Source: Clostridia bacterium (GTDB lineage Bacteria > Bacillota > Clostridia > Oscillospirales > RGIG8002). Taken from it: a DNA stretch of 34,143 nucleotides. Both the position numbers and the translations under genes were made by a program. Shown piece after piece: positions 22,405 through 31,700 of the stretch (the first letter of the stretch is position 1; each line of letters starts with the position of its first letter). A model generated the notes under the pieces. The model was not told where the DNA came from, did not search any database, and was given only the letters and a program-made list of their open reading frames with translations. The stretch spans positions 1 through 34,143 of the forward strand of contig JAFRVI010000075.1 of the NCBI GenBank assembly GCA_017438525.1. The letters are read 5' to 3'.

Positions 22405-24588
22405 TTATTTTTCTTTTTTCGCGTTCGGCTTGAAAAAGCGCAGTCGGAGCGAGTTGCCGACGACGAAGAGCGAACTGACGCTCATCGCGGCGGCAGCCCA
22501 GACGGGGGAGAGCTCCCAGCCGAGCAGGGAGGAATACGCTCCCGCCGCGAGCGGTATGCACAGGGCGTTGTAGAAGAGCGCCCAGAAGAAGTTCTGCTTG
22601 ATGTTGCGCAGCACGGCGCGGCTGAGGCGTATCGCGGTCGGCAGGTCCGCGAGGTCGTCGCGCAGCAGCACTATATCCGAGGAGCGCAGAGCGATATCCG
22701 TTCCGGCGCCCATCGAAATGCCGATATCCGCCTTCGCGAGCGCGGGTGCGTCGTTTATGCCGTCGCCCGCCATCGCGGTGATTTCTCCGCTTTCGCGCAG
22801 GGCGGTCAGCGCCGCCTCCTTGTCCTCCGGCAACAGGTCGGCGCGCACGTCGTCGATCCCCGCTTTCGCGGCGATGACGGCGGCGGTGTTGGGGTTGTCC
22901 CCGGTGAGCATAAGCACTTTTATGCCTTCGCTCTTCAGCTCCGCCACCGCGTCCGCGGAGGTGGGGCGTATCGAATCGGCGGCGGCGATCAGCGCGGCGA
23001 GCGCGCCGTCCGCGGCGAAGTAGATGACCGTCTTGCCTTCGGCTTTCAGCGCCTCCGCTTTTTCGGCGGCGGGGGAAATATCTACTCCGTTTTCCTCCAT
23101 CAGCGCGGCGTTGCCGGCGAGGCAGCGCGCGCCTTCGACTACGCCGGAAACGCCCCTGCCGGTGAAGCTCTCGAAGCCGGATACCTCCGGCAGCCCGAGC
23201 CCTTCTGCGTAAGCGCAGACGGCAGAAGCGATCGGATGCTCCGAAAGCTTCTCGAGCGCCGCGGCGGCGGGCAGGGGATCGCCGTCGCCGTAGTTTATGA
23301 CGTCGGTTACCTCCGGCTTTCCGCCGGTGACGGTGCCGGTCTTGTCCAGCGCGACGGCGGTTATCTTGCCGGTGCGTTCGAGGATTTCGGCGGAGCCGTA
23401 GAGTATCGAAAGCTGCGCGCCTCTGCCGGTGCCGACCATGACGGCGACGGGGGCGGCGAGTCCAAGCGCGCAGGGGCAGGAAATGACGAGCACGGATACC
23501 GCGTGAAGCAGCGCGGATTCAAATCCGCCGCCGACGAGCATCCATATCGCGAATGTGAGCGCTGCGATACCCATTACTACGGGTACGAAAACGCCGGCGA
23601 TCTTATCGGCGAGGCGCTGGATCGGCGCCTTCGACGCCGCGGCTTCGGAAACGAGCTTGACTATGCGGGAAAACGACGTGTCCTCGCCGACCTTATCGGC
23701 GCGGAAGCGCAGGTATCCGCCATGGTTGACGGAGGCGGAGATTATCGCGTCGCCCGCCTGCTTGAATACGTATTCGCTTTCGCCAGTGACCGCCGACTGA
23801 TCGAGATACGAGCTCCCTTCGACGACCGTTCCGTCGACGGGCGCGGACATGCCGGGCTTCAGCGCGATCACGTCGCCGACGCGCAGTTCGTCCGCGGGTA
23901 TCTCGGTTTCTGCTCCGCCGCGGACGACGATCGCCGTTTTCGGAGCCATATCCTCGAGCGCGTCGAGCGCGTCGCCCGTGACGCGCTTGGAACGCGCCTC
24001 CAGGTATTTGCCGAGCGTTATCAGCGTCAGTATCATCGCGGCGGAATCGAAGTAATAATGCTCGCCGCCGGTCAGCAGGGAATACAGACTGTAAAGGAAG
24101 GACGCCGCGGAGCCGGTCGCGATCAGGGCGTCCATATTCGGCGTGCCGTGAATAAGCGATTTGCCGCCGCCGATGAAGAAGCGGCGGTTTATGACCATCA
24201 CGGGCACGGTCAGCGCAAGCTGTATCCAGCCGACGACCTTGTGCGTCATAAAGTCCGGCAGCTTCGCGCCGAACATATGCAGCATCATTATCGCCATCAG
24301 CGGGATGAGGAACGCGAGAGAAAGGACGAAGCAGCGCCACAGCGTCTTTGGCTCGTCGTTTTTCGGGCGCGGCTTGCCGTCCGCTTTTTCCGCCTTGTAG
24401 CCGGCGGCTTTGACGGCGGCGCGGATATCCTTTTCCGAGAGCGCGTTTTCGTCGTATTCGACGACCATCGATGCGCCGAGCAGGTTGACGTCGGCGGAGG
24501 AAACGCCGTCAAGCCGTTTGACTGCGCGTTCAACTGCGGCCTGGCAGGCGGCGCAGTGCATTCCGGTAACGTTGAATTTTTCGGTCAT
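22405..24588 (-). CDS. copA: Copper-type heavy-metal P1B ATPase
   Basis: A 727-residue membrane pump that exports Cu(I) using ATP. One N-terminal metal-binding domain has MHCAAC (Cys12 and Cys15). Membrane segments start near 87. The transport-site motif CPC is at 371-373. The phosphorylated Asp415 lies in DKTGT, and HP is at about 451-452. The hinge GDGINDAP is present near 625. The last two spans carry YN and MSVSS, the copper-specific residues of TM7 and TM8. The actuator motif reads AVTGE rather than the common xLTGE. Start ATG has GAGGTGG upstream. It has its own promoter at 24641-24668. hisS lies 27 bases downstream and is probably co-transcribed. No copZ or csoR is in view. Confidence 0.93.
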   Translation of the reverse strand: MTEKFNVTGMHCAACQAAVERAVKRLDGVSSADVNLLGASMVVEYDENALSEKDIRAAVKAAGYKAEKADGKPRPKNDEPKTLWRCFVLSLAFLIPLMAIMMLHMFGAKLPDFMTHKVVGWIQLALTVPVMVINRRFFIGGGKSLIHGTPNMDALIATGSAASFLYSLYSLLTGGEHYYFDSAAMILTLITLGKYLEARSKRVTGDALDALEDMAPKTAIVVRGGAETEIPADELRVGDVIALKPGMSAPVDGTVVEGSSYLDQSAVTGESEYVFKQAGDAIISASVNHGGYLRFRADKVGEDTSFSRIVKLVSEAAASKAPIQRLADKIAGVFVPVVMGIAALTFAIWMLVGGGFESALLHAVSVLVISCPCALGLAAPVAVMVGTGRGAQLSILYGSAEILERTGKITAVALDKTGTVTGGKPEVTDVINYGDGDPLPAAAALEKLSEHPIASAVCAYAEGLGLPEVSGFESFTGRGVSGVVEGARCLAGNAALMEENGVDISPAAEKAEALKAEGKTVIYFAADGALAALIAAADSIRPTSADAVAELKSEGIKVLMLTGDNPNTAAVIAAKAGIDDVRADLLPEDKEAALTALRESGEITAMAGDGINDAPALAKADIGISMGAGTDIALRSSDIVLLRDDLADLPTAIRLSRAVLRNIKQNFFWALFYNALCIPLAAGAYSSLLGWELSPVWAAAAMSVSSLFVVGNSLRLRFFKPNAKKEK

Positions 24589-24640
24589 AACGATCCACCT
24601 CGTGGGGAAAGCGGCACGAGCCGCAGTTTTTTACACATAT

Positions 24641-24668
24641 ATTATAACCGAAAAAAATGAAAATTCAA
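24641..24668 (-). promoter_or_regulatory. Promoter of copA-hisS
   Basis: Minus-strand TTGAAT (24663-24668) and TATAAT (24641-24646) with a 16-bp spacer. A hairpin GCGGC-ACGA-GCCGC (24611-24624) lies in the leader. No clear CopY or CsoR operator consensus was seen. Confidence 0.72.
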
Positions 24669-24688
24669 CCATTATGTGAAAATAATGG
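24669..24688. promoter_or_regulatory. Perfect inverted repeat abutting the copA -35
   Basis: CCATTAT (24669-24675) and ATAATGG (24682-24688) with a 6-base spacer. It touches the -35 hexamer, which suits an operator. It also lies 16 bases beyond the stop of the upstream gene and could serve as a weak terminator for it. Confidence 0.45.
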
Positions 24689-24704
24689 CGTTTCACCGGC
24701 GCTT

Positions 24705-25130
24705 TCAGGCGTATTTTTCGTAGACGGCGCGCAGCTCGGCGAGCTCGCCGTCGGTCAGGCGCTCCGCCGCGAGCGAGTTGAAGTACGCGCGCTCCTCGTC
24801 GCTGACTCCGTCGGACGCCATCGCGACAAGTGCCTCAAGCTCCGCCTCCGTTACCTTCGACGAGAAGAGGGTATAGAGCCGCATCTTTTCCGTCGCGTTC
24901 ATCTTTTCGTAGACGGCGATCATTTGCGAAAACTCCGGCTCCTGCGCCGAAACGGCGGCTTTTCCGCCCTCTTCGCGTCTTGCCGAATAGTAGGGCGAGA
25001 CCGGCCCCTCCGCGAGCGCCTTCGTCGGGAAGATTATCCCGAAAATCAGCGCGAAAAACAGCAGCGCGATGAGAAACACGACGACGAAAAGCGCCGCGTA
25101 TTTGACGGTTCCGTTTAACCTTTTTGCCAT
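24705..25130 (-). CDS. Hypothetical one-span membrane protein
   Basis: A 141-residue protein of unknown function. A short basic start (MAKRLNGTVKY) precedes one membrane span at about 12-34, rich in F, L and V. An extracytoplasmic helical region follows, with two similar acidic helical blocks. These are TEAELEALVAMASDGVSDEE and TDGELAELRAVYEKYA, preceded by NATEKMRLYTLFSSK. This pattern of short helical repeats suggests protein-protein contacts. ATG at 25130 is chosen for AAAGGTG upstream and its fit to a membrane-insertion start; the longer frame starts inside the promoter. It is transcribed alone from 25153-25181, divergently from manA. Confidence 0.75.
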   Translation of the reverse strand: MAKRLNGTVKYAALFVVVFLIALLFFALIFGIIFPTKALAEGPVSPYYSARREEGGKAAVSAQEPEFSQMIAVYEKMNATEKMRLYTLFSSKVTEAELEALVAMASDGVSDEERAYFNSLAAERLTDGELAELRAVYEKYA

Positions 25131-25152
25131 AAAAAAACCACACCTTTCGGAC

Positions 25153-25181
25153 TTTATAAAAAATACTATGCGGAAGCGCAA
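25153..25181 (-). promoter_or_regulatory. Promoter of the one-span hypothetical gene
   Basis: Minus-strand TTGCGC (25176-25181) and TATAAA (25153-25158) with a 17-bp spacer. It is back to back with the manA promoter. Confidence 0.6.
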
Positions 25182-25197
25182 AAGATTAAAACAATCG

Positions 25198-25226
25198 TTG
25201 ACGAAACCGATATTATGTAGTATAAT
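25198..25226 (+). promoter_or_regulatory. Promoter of manA
   Basis: TTGACG (25198-25203) and TATAAT (25221-25226) with a 17-bp spacer, one mismatch from consensus. A start near 25233 leaves a very short leader with AAAGGA before the ATG. Confidence 0.85.
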
Positions 25227-25250
25227 ATAAAATCAGAAAGGAATGATTAA

Positions 25251-26273
25251 ATGGAACTTCTTAAACTCAAACCCGTTTTCAAGGAAATGATATGGGGCGG
25301 CGGCAAGCTCGGAACGATCTACGGCAAGCCGATCCCTTCAGACCGCACCGGCGAAAGCTGGGAGGCCGCCGAGCATAAGAACGGCTGCTCCCTCGTCGAC
25401 GGCGGCAAATACGACGGAATGAAAATAACCGAGGCGCTTTCCGATATGGACGGAATGGGCTCGCTCAACGCGGGCGCGGAAAAATTCCCGCTGCTTATAA
25501 AGTTCATCGACGCCAACGACAAGCTCTCCGTGCAGGTGCATCCCGACGACGCCTACGCCGCGGAGCTCGAGCAGGGCGAGCTGGGCAAAACGGAGATGTG
25601 GTACATACTCGATGCCGCGCCCGGCGCTAAGCTCATCTACGGGTTCGACCGCGACGTTACCCGCGAGGAGTACGCGGAAGCGATAAAGGAAGGCCGCCTC
25701 AACGAGCTGCTCAACGTCGTCGACGCGCGCAAGGGCGACGTCTTCTTCATCCCCGCCGGCAGAGTCCACGCGATATGCGACGGCCTGCTCATCGCGGAGA
25801 TACAGCAGAACTCCGATACGACTTACCGCCTCTTCGACTGGAACAGAGTCGACAAAAACGGCAACCCGCGCCAGCTTCACATAGAGAAGGGCGTGAAGGT
25901 ATCCGACGTCGCCTCCAGCAAGGGCAGGGAGTACACGACTCCGCTTGAATACGCGGCCGGGGACGCGGAAATCTCCGTGCTCGCGATGTGCCGCTACTTT
26001 GCCGCCGAACGCGTGAGCGTCAGCGGAAAAGCGAAGTTTGAATGCGGCTCCGGCAGCTTCAGCATCTTCACCGTCCTCGAGGGCGAAGGCGGGATCGCCG
26101 GCAGCGCCGCGAAGGCGGGCGACAGCTTCATTATGCCCGCGGGCTTCGGCGGATACGCCGTCACCGGCGAAATAACCTACATCAGATCCTACGTTCCCGA
26201 TCTCGCGGAGGAGCGCGCGCGGCTCGAAGCCGCCGGCTTCACCTCGGAACAGATCGACGGAGTCATTAAATAA
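25251..26273 (+). CDS. manA: Mannose-6-phosphate isomerase (type I, class I cupin)
   Basis: A 340-residue cytosolic zinc enzyme interconverting fructose-6-phosphate and mannose-6-phosphate, feeding GDP-mannose and surface glycans. The start is LKPVFKEMIWGGGKLGTIYG. The metal-binding motif VQVHPDD lies near 97-103, the third-ligand region is GKTEMWYIL, and the last His is in PAGRVHAICDG. The active-site Arg region NSDTTYRLFDWNRV follows. Length is slightly above the roughly 315 of Bacillus ManA. It has its own promoter and opens a rightward gene group. The next gene begins 65 bases later with a small GC hairpin but no terminator between, so partial read-through is likely. Confidence 0.94.
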   Translation: MELLKLKPVFKEMIWGGGKLGTIYGKPIPSDRTGESWEAAEHKNGCSLVDGGKYDGMKITEALSDMDGMGSLNAGAEKFPLLIKFIDANDKLSVQVHPDDAYAAELEQGELGKTEMWYILDAAPGAKLIYGFDRDVTREEYAEAIKEGRLNELLNVVDARKGDVFFIPAGRVHAICDGLLIAEIQQNSDTTYRLFDWNRVDKNGNPRQLHIEKGVKVSDVASSKGREYTTPLEYAAGDAEISVLAMCRYFAAERVSVSGKAKFECGSGSFSIFTVLEGEGGIAGSAAKAGDSFIMPAGFGGYAVTGEITYIRSYVPDLAEERARLEAAGFTSEQIDGVIK

Positions 26274-26338
26274 CGGTCAACGTTTCGGCCGCGAACCCCG
26301 CGCAAGCGGGCGAAATGCAGAAAAGCAAAGGAAAGCGT

Positions 26339-28756
26339 ATGAAAAAGCTTGTATCGTTCATTTTGATATTCGCGTTCGCTGCGGCGCTGATACCGGCGGC
26401 GACGGCTTCGGCGTACCATAACTTCGTCGAAACCGCGCACGTCGATCCGACCTGCACCGAGGACGGCTACGTCGACTACGTATGCGCCGGCGGCTTCGTC
26501 GTCGAGGACCCGCTTATGATCCTGGGCGACATCGTGCTGACCGCGGAGGATCTTTACGCCTATTCCGAGCCGCAGATTCCGAATATGCGCCTGACCTGCA
26601 CGATCGAGGAGCTTATAAACTACTACCTGACGATCGGCGCGAAGTATCACCTTCGCGGCGACCTTGCGTACCTGCAGGCGATAAAGGAAACCGGATGGTT
26701 CAAGTTCAACCGCCCGCAGAGCTACCTCGCGCCGGACGGCGAAGGCGGCTGGGTGCGCGTATACGAGCCGCGTCCGGAGGGACTTTACGCCGTGCCGACG
26801 GATAACAACTTCTGCGGACTCGGCATTACCGGCAAGCTCGGCGACGAGGCGAGCTTATGCCGTTTCGCGACCGCGGAGCTGGGCGTTACCGCGCATATCC
26901 AGCACATTTACGCTTACGCGACCGCCGCCGCGCTTCCGGAAGGGGAAGAGATCGTCGATCCGCGTTTCTACTATATGGAGCACGGCAGCAAGCCGTCCTG
27001 GATAGAACTCGGCACGAACGACTGGACAAGCGATCCCGATTACGGCGGTTCGATCATTGCGGCATACACCAAGGCGCTCACGAAGACCGCGCACGGCGAA
27101 GACTGCGGCGAAACGAAGCACGAAGTACTGCCTGCGACGGGACACGACTGGGGAGAGTGGATGGTAACCGTTCCCGCCGGCGAGGAAACGCCCGGCAGCA
27201 AGGAACGCGTCTGCGCGACCTGCGGCGAGAAGGAGACCGTTGAGATCCCTCCGACGACGGAGCATACGTGGACGGAATGGCGCGTGACCGTTCCGGCGAC
27301 TCACACGACCGCCGGCGAAGAAACGCGCGTCTGCCCGCATTGCATGAAGCGCGAAACGCGCGCCGTCGAAGCAGTACCCGAACGCTGGGGCGACTTTGAC
27401 CGCGACGGCGTGACGACGGTTTCGGACGCGCTCGGAGTTCTGCGCGGCGCGGCGAAGCTCGCGGAAGTGTCCGGCGCGCAGTTCATTCTTTCCGACGTCG
27501 ATCGCGACTGTAAGATTACGGTCGCGGACGCGCTGACAGTCCTGCGCGAAGCGGCGCGGATCGAAGCCGTGCCGCAGCGCGAATACCCGACCGGCAGGGC
27601 GGCGACGCTGAAAAACACCCGCAACGAAACGTTTAAACCGACCCCGAACGACAGCGACACGAGCTATCCTCAATATTTCTGGCTGCCGGGAGGCACCACG
27701 GATTACATAACCGGCGAATCTATATGCTCGAGCGACAATACGCTGAGCTATTTCACCCTGCGCGGCGGCCACCGCGTTTATCAGAAGGATTCGGAGGTAA
27801 AGAACGGCGTCAGCATCCTCACGAACGAGCTGCTTGCCGCCGAGCTGAAGAGCGAGGGCAAATACACTTATTTCACCGTCGCGACGACGCAGAAGACGCC
27901 ATTCAAGGTCGTCGTTCACGGGCTCTACTCCGGCGACACGGCCGCGACCGACGCGTACTGCTCGAACTTCACCTCCGTCAGCGTGACGTTCAGCGACGCG
28001 GCGGGCGCTCCTGCCGTCAGCGCGGACGCGAACCCGCTTTTCTCCGCCGCTTCGGTCGCGGAGGCGGACGGGGCGGTGAAATATACCTTCACGCTGAAGC
28101 GCAAGGGGATGTTCTGCGGCTTCAACTCTTACTACGACGCGAGCGGCAACCTCGTTCTGCGTTTCCATAACCCGATAGACGCCTCAAACGGCCGCCTTGA
28201 CGGCGCGGTCATCTGCCTCGACGCCGGACACGGCGGTTACGACACCGGCGCGAGCGGCAACGGACTGAGCGAGGCCGAAGAAAACGTCAAGGTCGCCAAG
28301 GCGCTCCGCACGAAGCTTCAGGCGCTCGGCGCGACGGTCTATATAACCCGCGAGGAACAGTTTTACTTCACCGACGGCGTGCGCGTCAACAAAGACACCG
28401 AGCGCGTGCACCGTCTCGAGCTGATCTCTTCCTACGATCCCGACCTGCTCATAAGCGTACACCACAACTACTATGAGAACACCTCCGCAAACGGCACCGA
28501 GGCGCTGTATTTCTACGGCTTCAATCAGGCGCTGGCGCAGAAGGTGAGCGACGCTATGCACGACGTCAGCGGGATGAAGAACCGCGGAGGCAAGTATCAT
28601 AACGTCTTCGTCTACCGCAACCACGATTTCATGTCGATACTGCTCGAATGCGGATTCCTGTCAAATAAGAACGACGCCGCGTGGCTCAAGGCGTCAGGCA
28701 ACACCGACAAGCTGGCGAACGCCGTCGCGAACGCTGTCGTAGAGTATTTCAGGTAA
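26339..28756 (+). CDS. Secreted two-enzyme peptidoglycan hydrolase: glucosaminidase + dockerin + Amidase_3
   Basis: An 805-residue exported wall hydrolase. A signal peptide covers about 1-25, cleaved near ASA. A GH73-type glucosaminidase domain (about 60-250) has the likely catalytic Glu117 in AIKETGWF. Two related Cys-pair repeats at about 265-345 carry CATC and CPHC with HDWGEW or HTWTEW. A type I dockerin lies at 350-409, with FDRDGVTTVSDAL and VDRDCKITVADAL. A middle beta-rich domain spans about 440-610. An N-acetylmuramoyl-L-alanine amidase occupies 622-803, with zinc ligands His631 (DAGHGG), Glu645 and His708 (SVHHN), and catalytic Glu770 (LLECGF). It should cut both the glycan strand and the stem-peptide bond. 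The dockerin in the middle, not at an end, is unusual. ATG at 26339 has AAAGGA upstream. No cohesin is encoded here, so its partner is unknown. Confidence 0.88.
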   Translation: MKKLVSFILIFAFAAALIPAATASAYHNFVETAHVDPTCTEDGYVDYVCAGGFVVEDPLMILGDIVLTAEDLYAYSEPQIPNMRLTCTIEELINYYLTIGAKYHLRGDLAYLQAIKETGWFKFNRPQSYLAPDGEGGWVRVYEPRPEGLYAVPTDNNFCGLGITGKLGDEASLCRFATAELGVTAHIQHIYAYATAAALPEGEEIVDPRFYYMEHGSKPSWIELGTNDWTSDPDYGGSIIAAYTKALTKTAHGEDCGETKHEVLPATGHDWGEWMVTVPAGEETPGSKERVCATCGEKETVEIPPTTEHTWTEWRVTVPATHTTAGEETRVCPHCMKRETRAVEAVPERWGDFDRDGVTTVSDALGVLRGAAKLAEVSGAQFILSDVDRDCKITVADALTVLREAARIEAVPQREYPTGRAATLKNTRNETFKPTPNDSDTSYPQYFWLPGGTTDYITGESICSSDNTLSYFTLRGGHRVYQKDSEVKNGVSILTNELLAAELKSEGKYTYFTVATTQKTPFKVVVHGLYSGDTAATDAYCSNFTSVSVTFSDAAGAPAVSADANPLFSAASVAEADGAVKYTFTLKRKGMFCGFNSYYDASGNLVLRFHNPIDASNGRLDGAVICLDAGHGGYDTGASGNGLSEAEENVKVAKALRTKLQALGATVYITREEQFYFTDGVRVNKDTERVHRLELISSYDPDLLISVHHNYYENTSANGTEALYFYGFNQALAQKVSDAMHDVSGMKNRGGKYHNVFVYRNHDFMSILLECGFLSNKNDAAWLKASGNTDKLANAVANAVVEYFR

Positions 28757-28762
28757 AGGATT

Positions 28763-31700
28763 ATGAAAAGCAAGGTTCTCAAAAAAACAATATCGTTTCT
28801 AATGTCCCTGCTGCTTTTCGCGGGTTGCTTCGCATTGCCCGCGTATGCGGACGGGGAAACGAACGGCTGGAGCATCGCCGAAACCGACTACGCGGGCGGA
28901 ACGCTGACCGTGGAAACGTGGTCGCTTTCGGCAGGCGAAATGACGCTCACGCTTGACGGCGCCGCCGTTTCCGGAGGCGCGGTCACGCAGTCGGAGGGCT
29001 ACTACCGCCGTGCGTTCACCGTCGATACCACCGCTTACACTGACGGGGAAAAGACTTTCGTCTTCTCGGTAGGCGGAGAGCAGGCGGCACAGAAGACTGT
29101 CCGCTTCGACAACACCGCTCCGTATATCAGAAGCTGGGAAGCCATCGACGCCCTCGGCCGCAAATACACGGCTTACGATATGGAGATATATCCCGACGAT
29201 ATCATCGTCCTGAGCGACGGCCAGACCATAGATATAACATTTAACCCGACGGACGACGGCTGCGGCGTCGCGTCGGTCACCGCCGTGCTTGACGGGCGGG
29301 ACATTACCCCTCCGTACGAGCTGGAATACGACTTCATCACCGGCGGCTACCACAATATGAGCTATACGCTGACGGATAACCTCGGCAACAGCGCGACGAG
29401 CAGTCTGCGCTTCGAGGTGCGCAAGCCGGCGCCGGCGTATTCGAATATGAAAGTATCGGCCGTGGACGGCGGCTACCGCCTTTCCGCCAAGCTGACCGGC
29501 TCGTTTACCCGTTATGAAGCAAAGTTCTGCCTCGCGGAGATCTTGAAAGCGTCTGCAAGCGAGAACGTGACACACGCTGATATCTCCGCCGAAGTCCCCG
29601 CGGGTGAACGCCCGATCAGAGCGGAAAAAGACGGAGGGTTTCTTACCCGTACCGAGACAGGCGGCGAGATTTACCAGACCTTCGGTATCGACGTTTCCGG
29701 CAAGAACGGAAAGGTCTGCGCCGATTTCACCGGAGAAGCCGCGGTCGGCGACAGAATCGAGATGAGTATTTTCAACGGCGTTTCGGGCGAATGGGAAGTC
29801 TTCAAAACCAAGACCAGCTTTACCGGAGAGGTGAGCTTCAACCTCGGCAAAAACGGAGTGACCATCGCGGACTACGCCTCCGGCGGCGTGATGAAGATTC
29901 GCTTCCGCGTCGTTTCCGACAGCGCAGTGAAGTATCTGAAGACGACGTCCTTCGTGCCGAGCGTCCGCTTTAATTCGCAGATAGGCGATACGCAGTCCGG
30001 GCTGAAAAACAGCACCGCGGCGGTCGTTTATACAGGCAACGTTACGTCCTCGCTCGGCTGGTACATCTACGGTACCGCCGACCTTTACAACTCATATTCG
30101 CCGACGAGACCGTTTGAGATTCCCGTAGACAATTCCGCCGCGCTGGAGCAGTTCAACGCTACCTTCGTGGGCGATTCCGCCACGCGCGTTTCGCTGACGT
30201 GGCAGTCCGCGTCGGATATGAAGACCCACGTGCAGCTGCTGCCTTACGGAAGGATCTATCCCGATTTCAACTCTAATGATACGAAAAACTACACCGGCAG
30301 CACGACTTTCAGCGAAGAGACCGGCAAATATATCCATAAGCTGCGTATTACCGGTCTGAAAGCCGGCACTCGCTACTGGCTGCGCTACGGCGATAAGAAT
30401 CAGGGCGTATGGTCGCGTCCGTGCGTGATCGAGACCGCCTCCGCCGACGAGACCTTCGCCTTCGCTGCCGTCGCGCCGGGCGGAAGCGAAAGCGCGACGG
30501 ACGCCGCATGGAACGCGGCGTACTGGTCGGCCGCGCCGTCCTTCCTGCTGACTGCCGGCGGCGAAGCGTCCGGAGAGGCGGCGTGGAAGGAATACTTTTC
30601 AACGATGTCCGGCGTTTTCAATAACGTCCGCTGTGTTCCCGCCGCCGGCGCTTCCGACAGTGCCGTCTGGTGGACGAAGTACAACCTTTCCGAGCAGACC
30701 GGCGCGGGTCACGCGAACGGCATCTACTACTCGTTCGTATACAAAAACGCGCTTTTTATCGTCCTTAATTCCAACGACGTCGACGCTGAAGGCAAACTGA
30801 ATTCAAAGCAGCTCCGCTGGCTTGAAACCACTCTTAAAGCCGGCGTTTCCGACTGGAATTTCCTGCTGTTGAACACTCAGCTTACCGGCGGCTCATCCGG
30901 CTCCGCGCTCGCCGCGCAGCTCGTTCCGCTCGCGGAGCAATACAATGTCGACGCCGTGTTCAGTTCGGGCGGTGCCGCCGTTTCCTGCGAAACGGGCAAT
31001 GAAACGGTAACGCTCGACGGCGTCGATTACTTCGCCGCCGCGGGCGTCGCTTATGTGAATCTCGCCTCCGCCGCGCAGGGGATGGCAACGGTGAGCATAG
31101 ACGGCTGCAAGCTGCGGCTGAACTACGGCGAAACCGCGCTCGACCTTTTCTCCGCGTCGCGCTTCGAACGCGTCGACGCGCGCATAGCCGCGCTTCCCGC
31201 GGCGGAAAATATAACGCTCGCGAACGCCGCGGAGATCGGCGCGATTCGCGAGGCGTACGACGCGCTCGATCCGGATCTGCGCGAGCGCTTCGTGACCGAC
31301 CTCGCAACTCTCGAAGCCGCGGAAGCGGCTCTCGCGGCAATCATCGCGGCGATACCTCCGGTGATCACGGTAAGCGGCTCGATACCGAAAAAGGCGGCCC
31401 TCGGCAGCGTTTTCACTCCGCCCGCCGCATCGGCGACGGATAATCCGGACGGCGAGATAGCCGTTACCGTGAGCGTAATCGATCCGGACGGCGCGGAGGC
31501 GCTCTCCGGCGGCTCGGCGACTTTCGATAAATACGGCGTTTACGCCGTAACGTATACCGCCGTCGACTCGGACGGCAACGAAACGAGCGTTTCTTACCGC
31601 ATAACCGTGCGCGAATACACGCGCTTCGATATGAACAACGACGGCTTCGTGACCGTCAGCGACGCGCTCATGGCGCTTCGCATAGCGGCGAAACTCGTTA

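Noticed and set aside
26297..26310. CCCGC-GCAA-GCGGG hairpin after manA as a terminator
   Set aside because: Five-base stem with no T-run; read-through into the hydrolase gene is likely.
26855..28168. 437-residue antisense frame across the hydrolase gene
   Set aside because: Composition is dominated by Arg, Ala and Val with no domain, and the opposite strand has consistent hydrolase and dockerin motifs.
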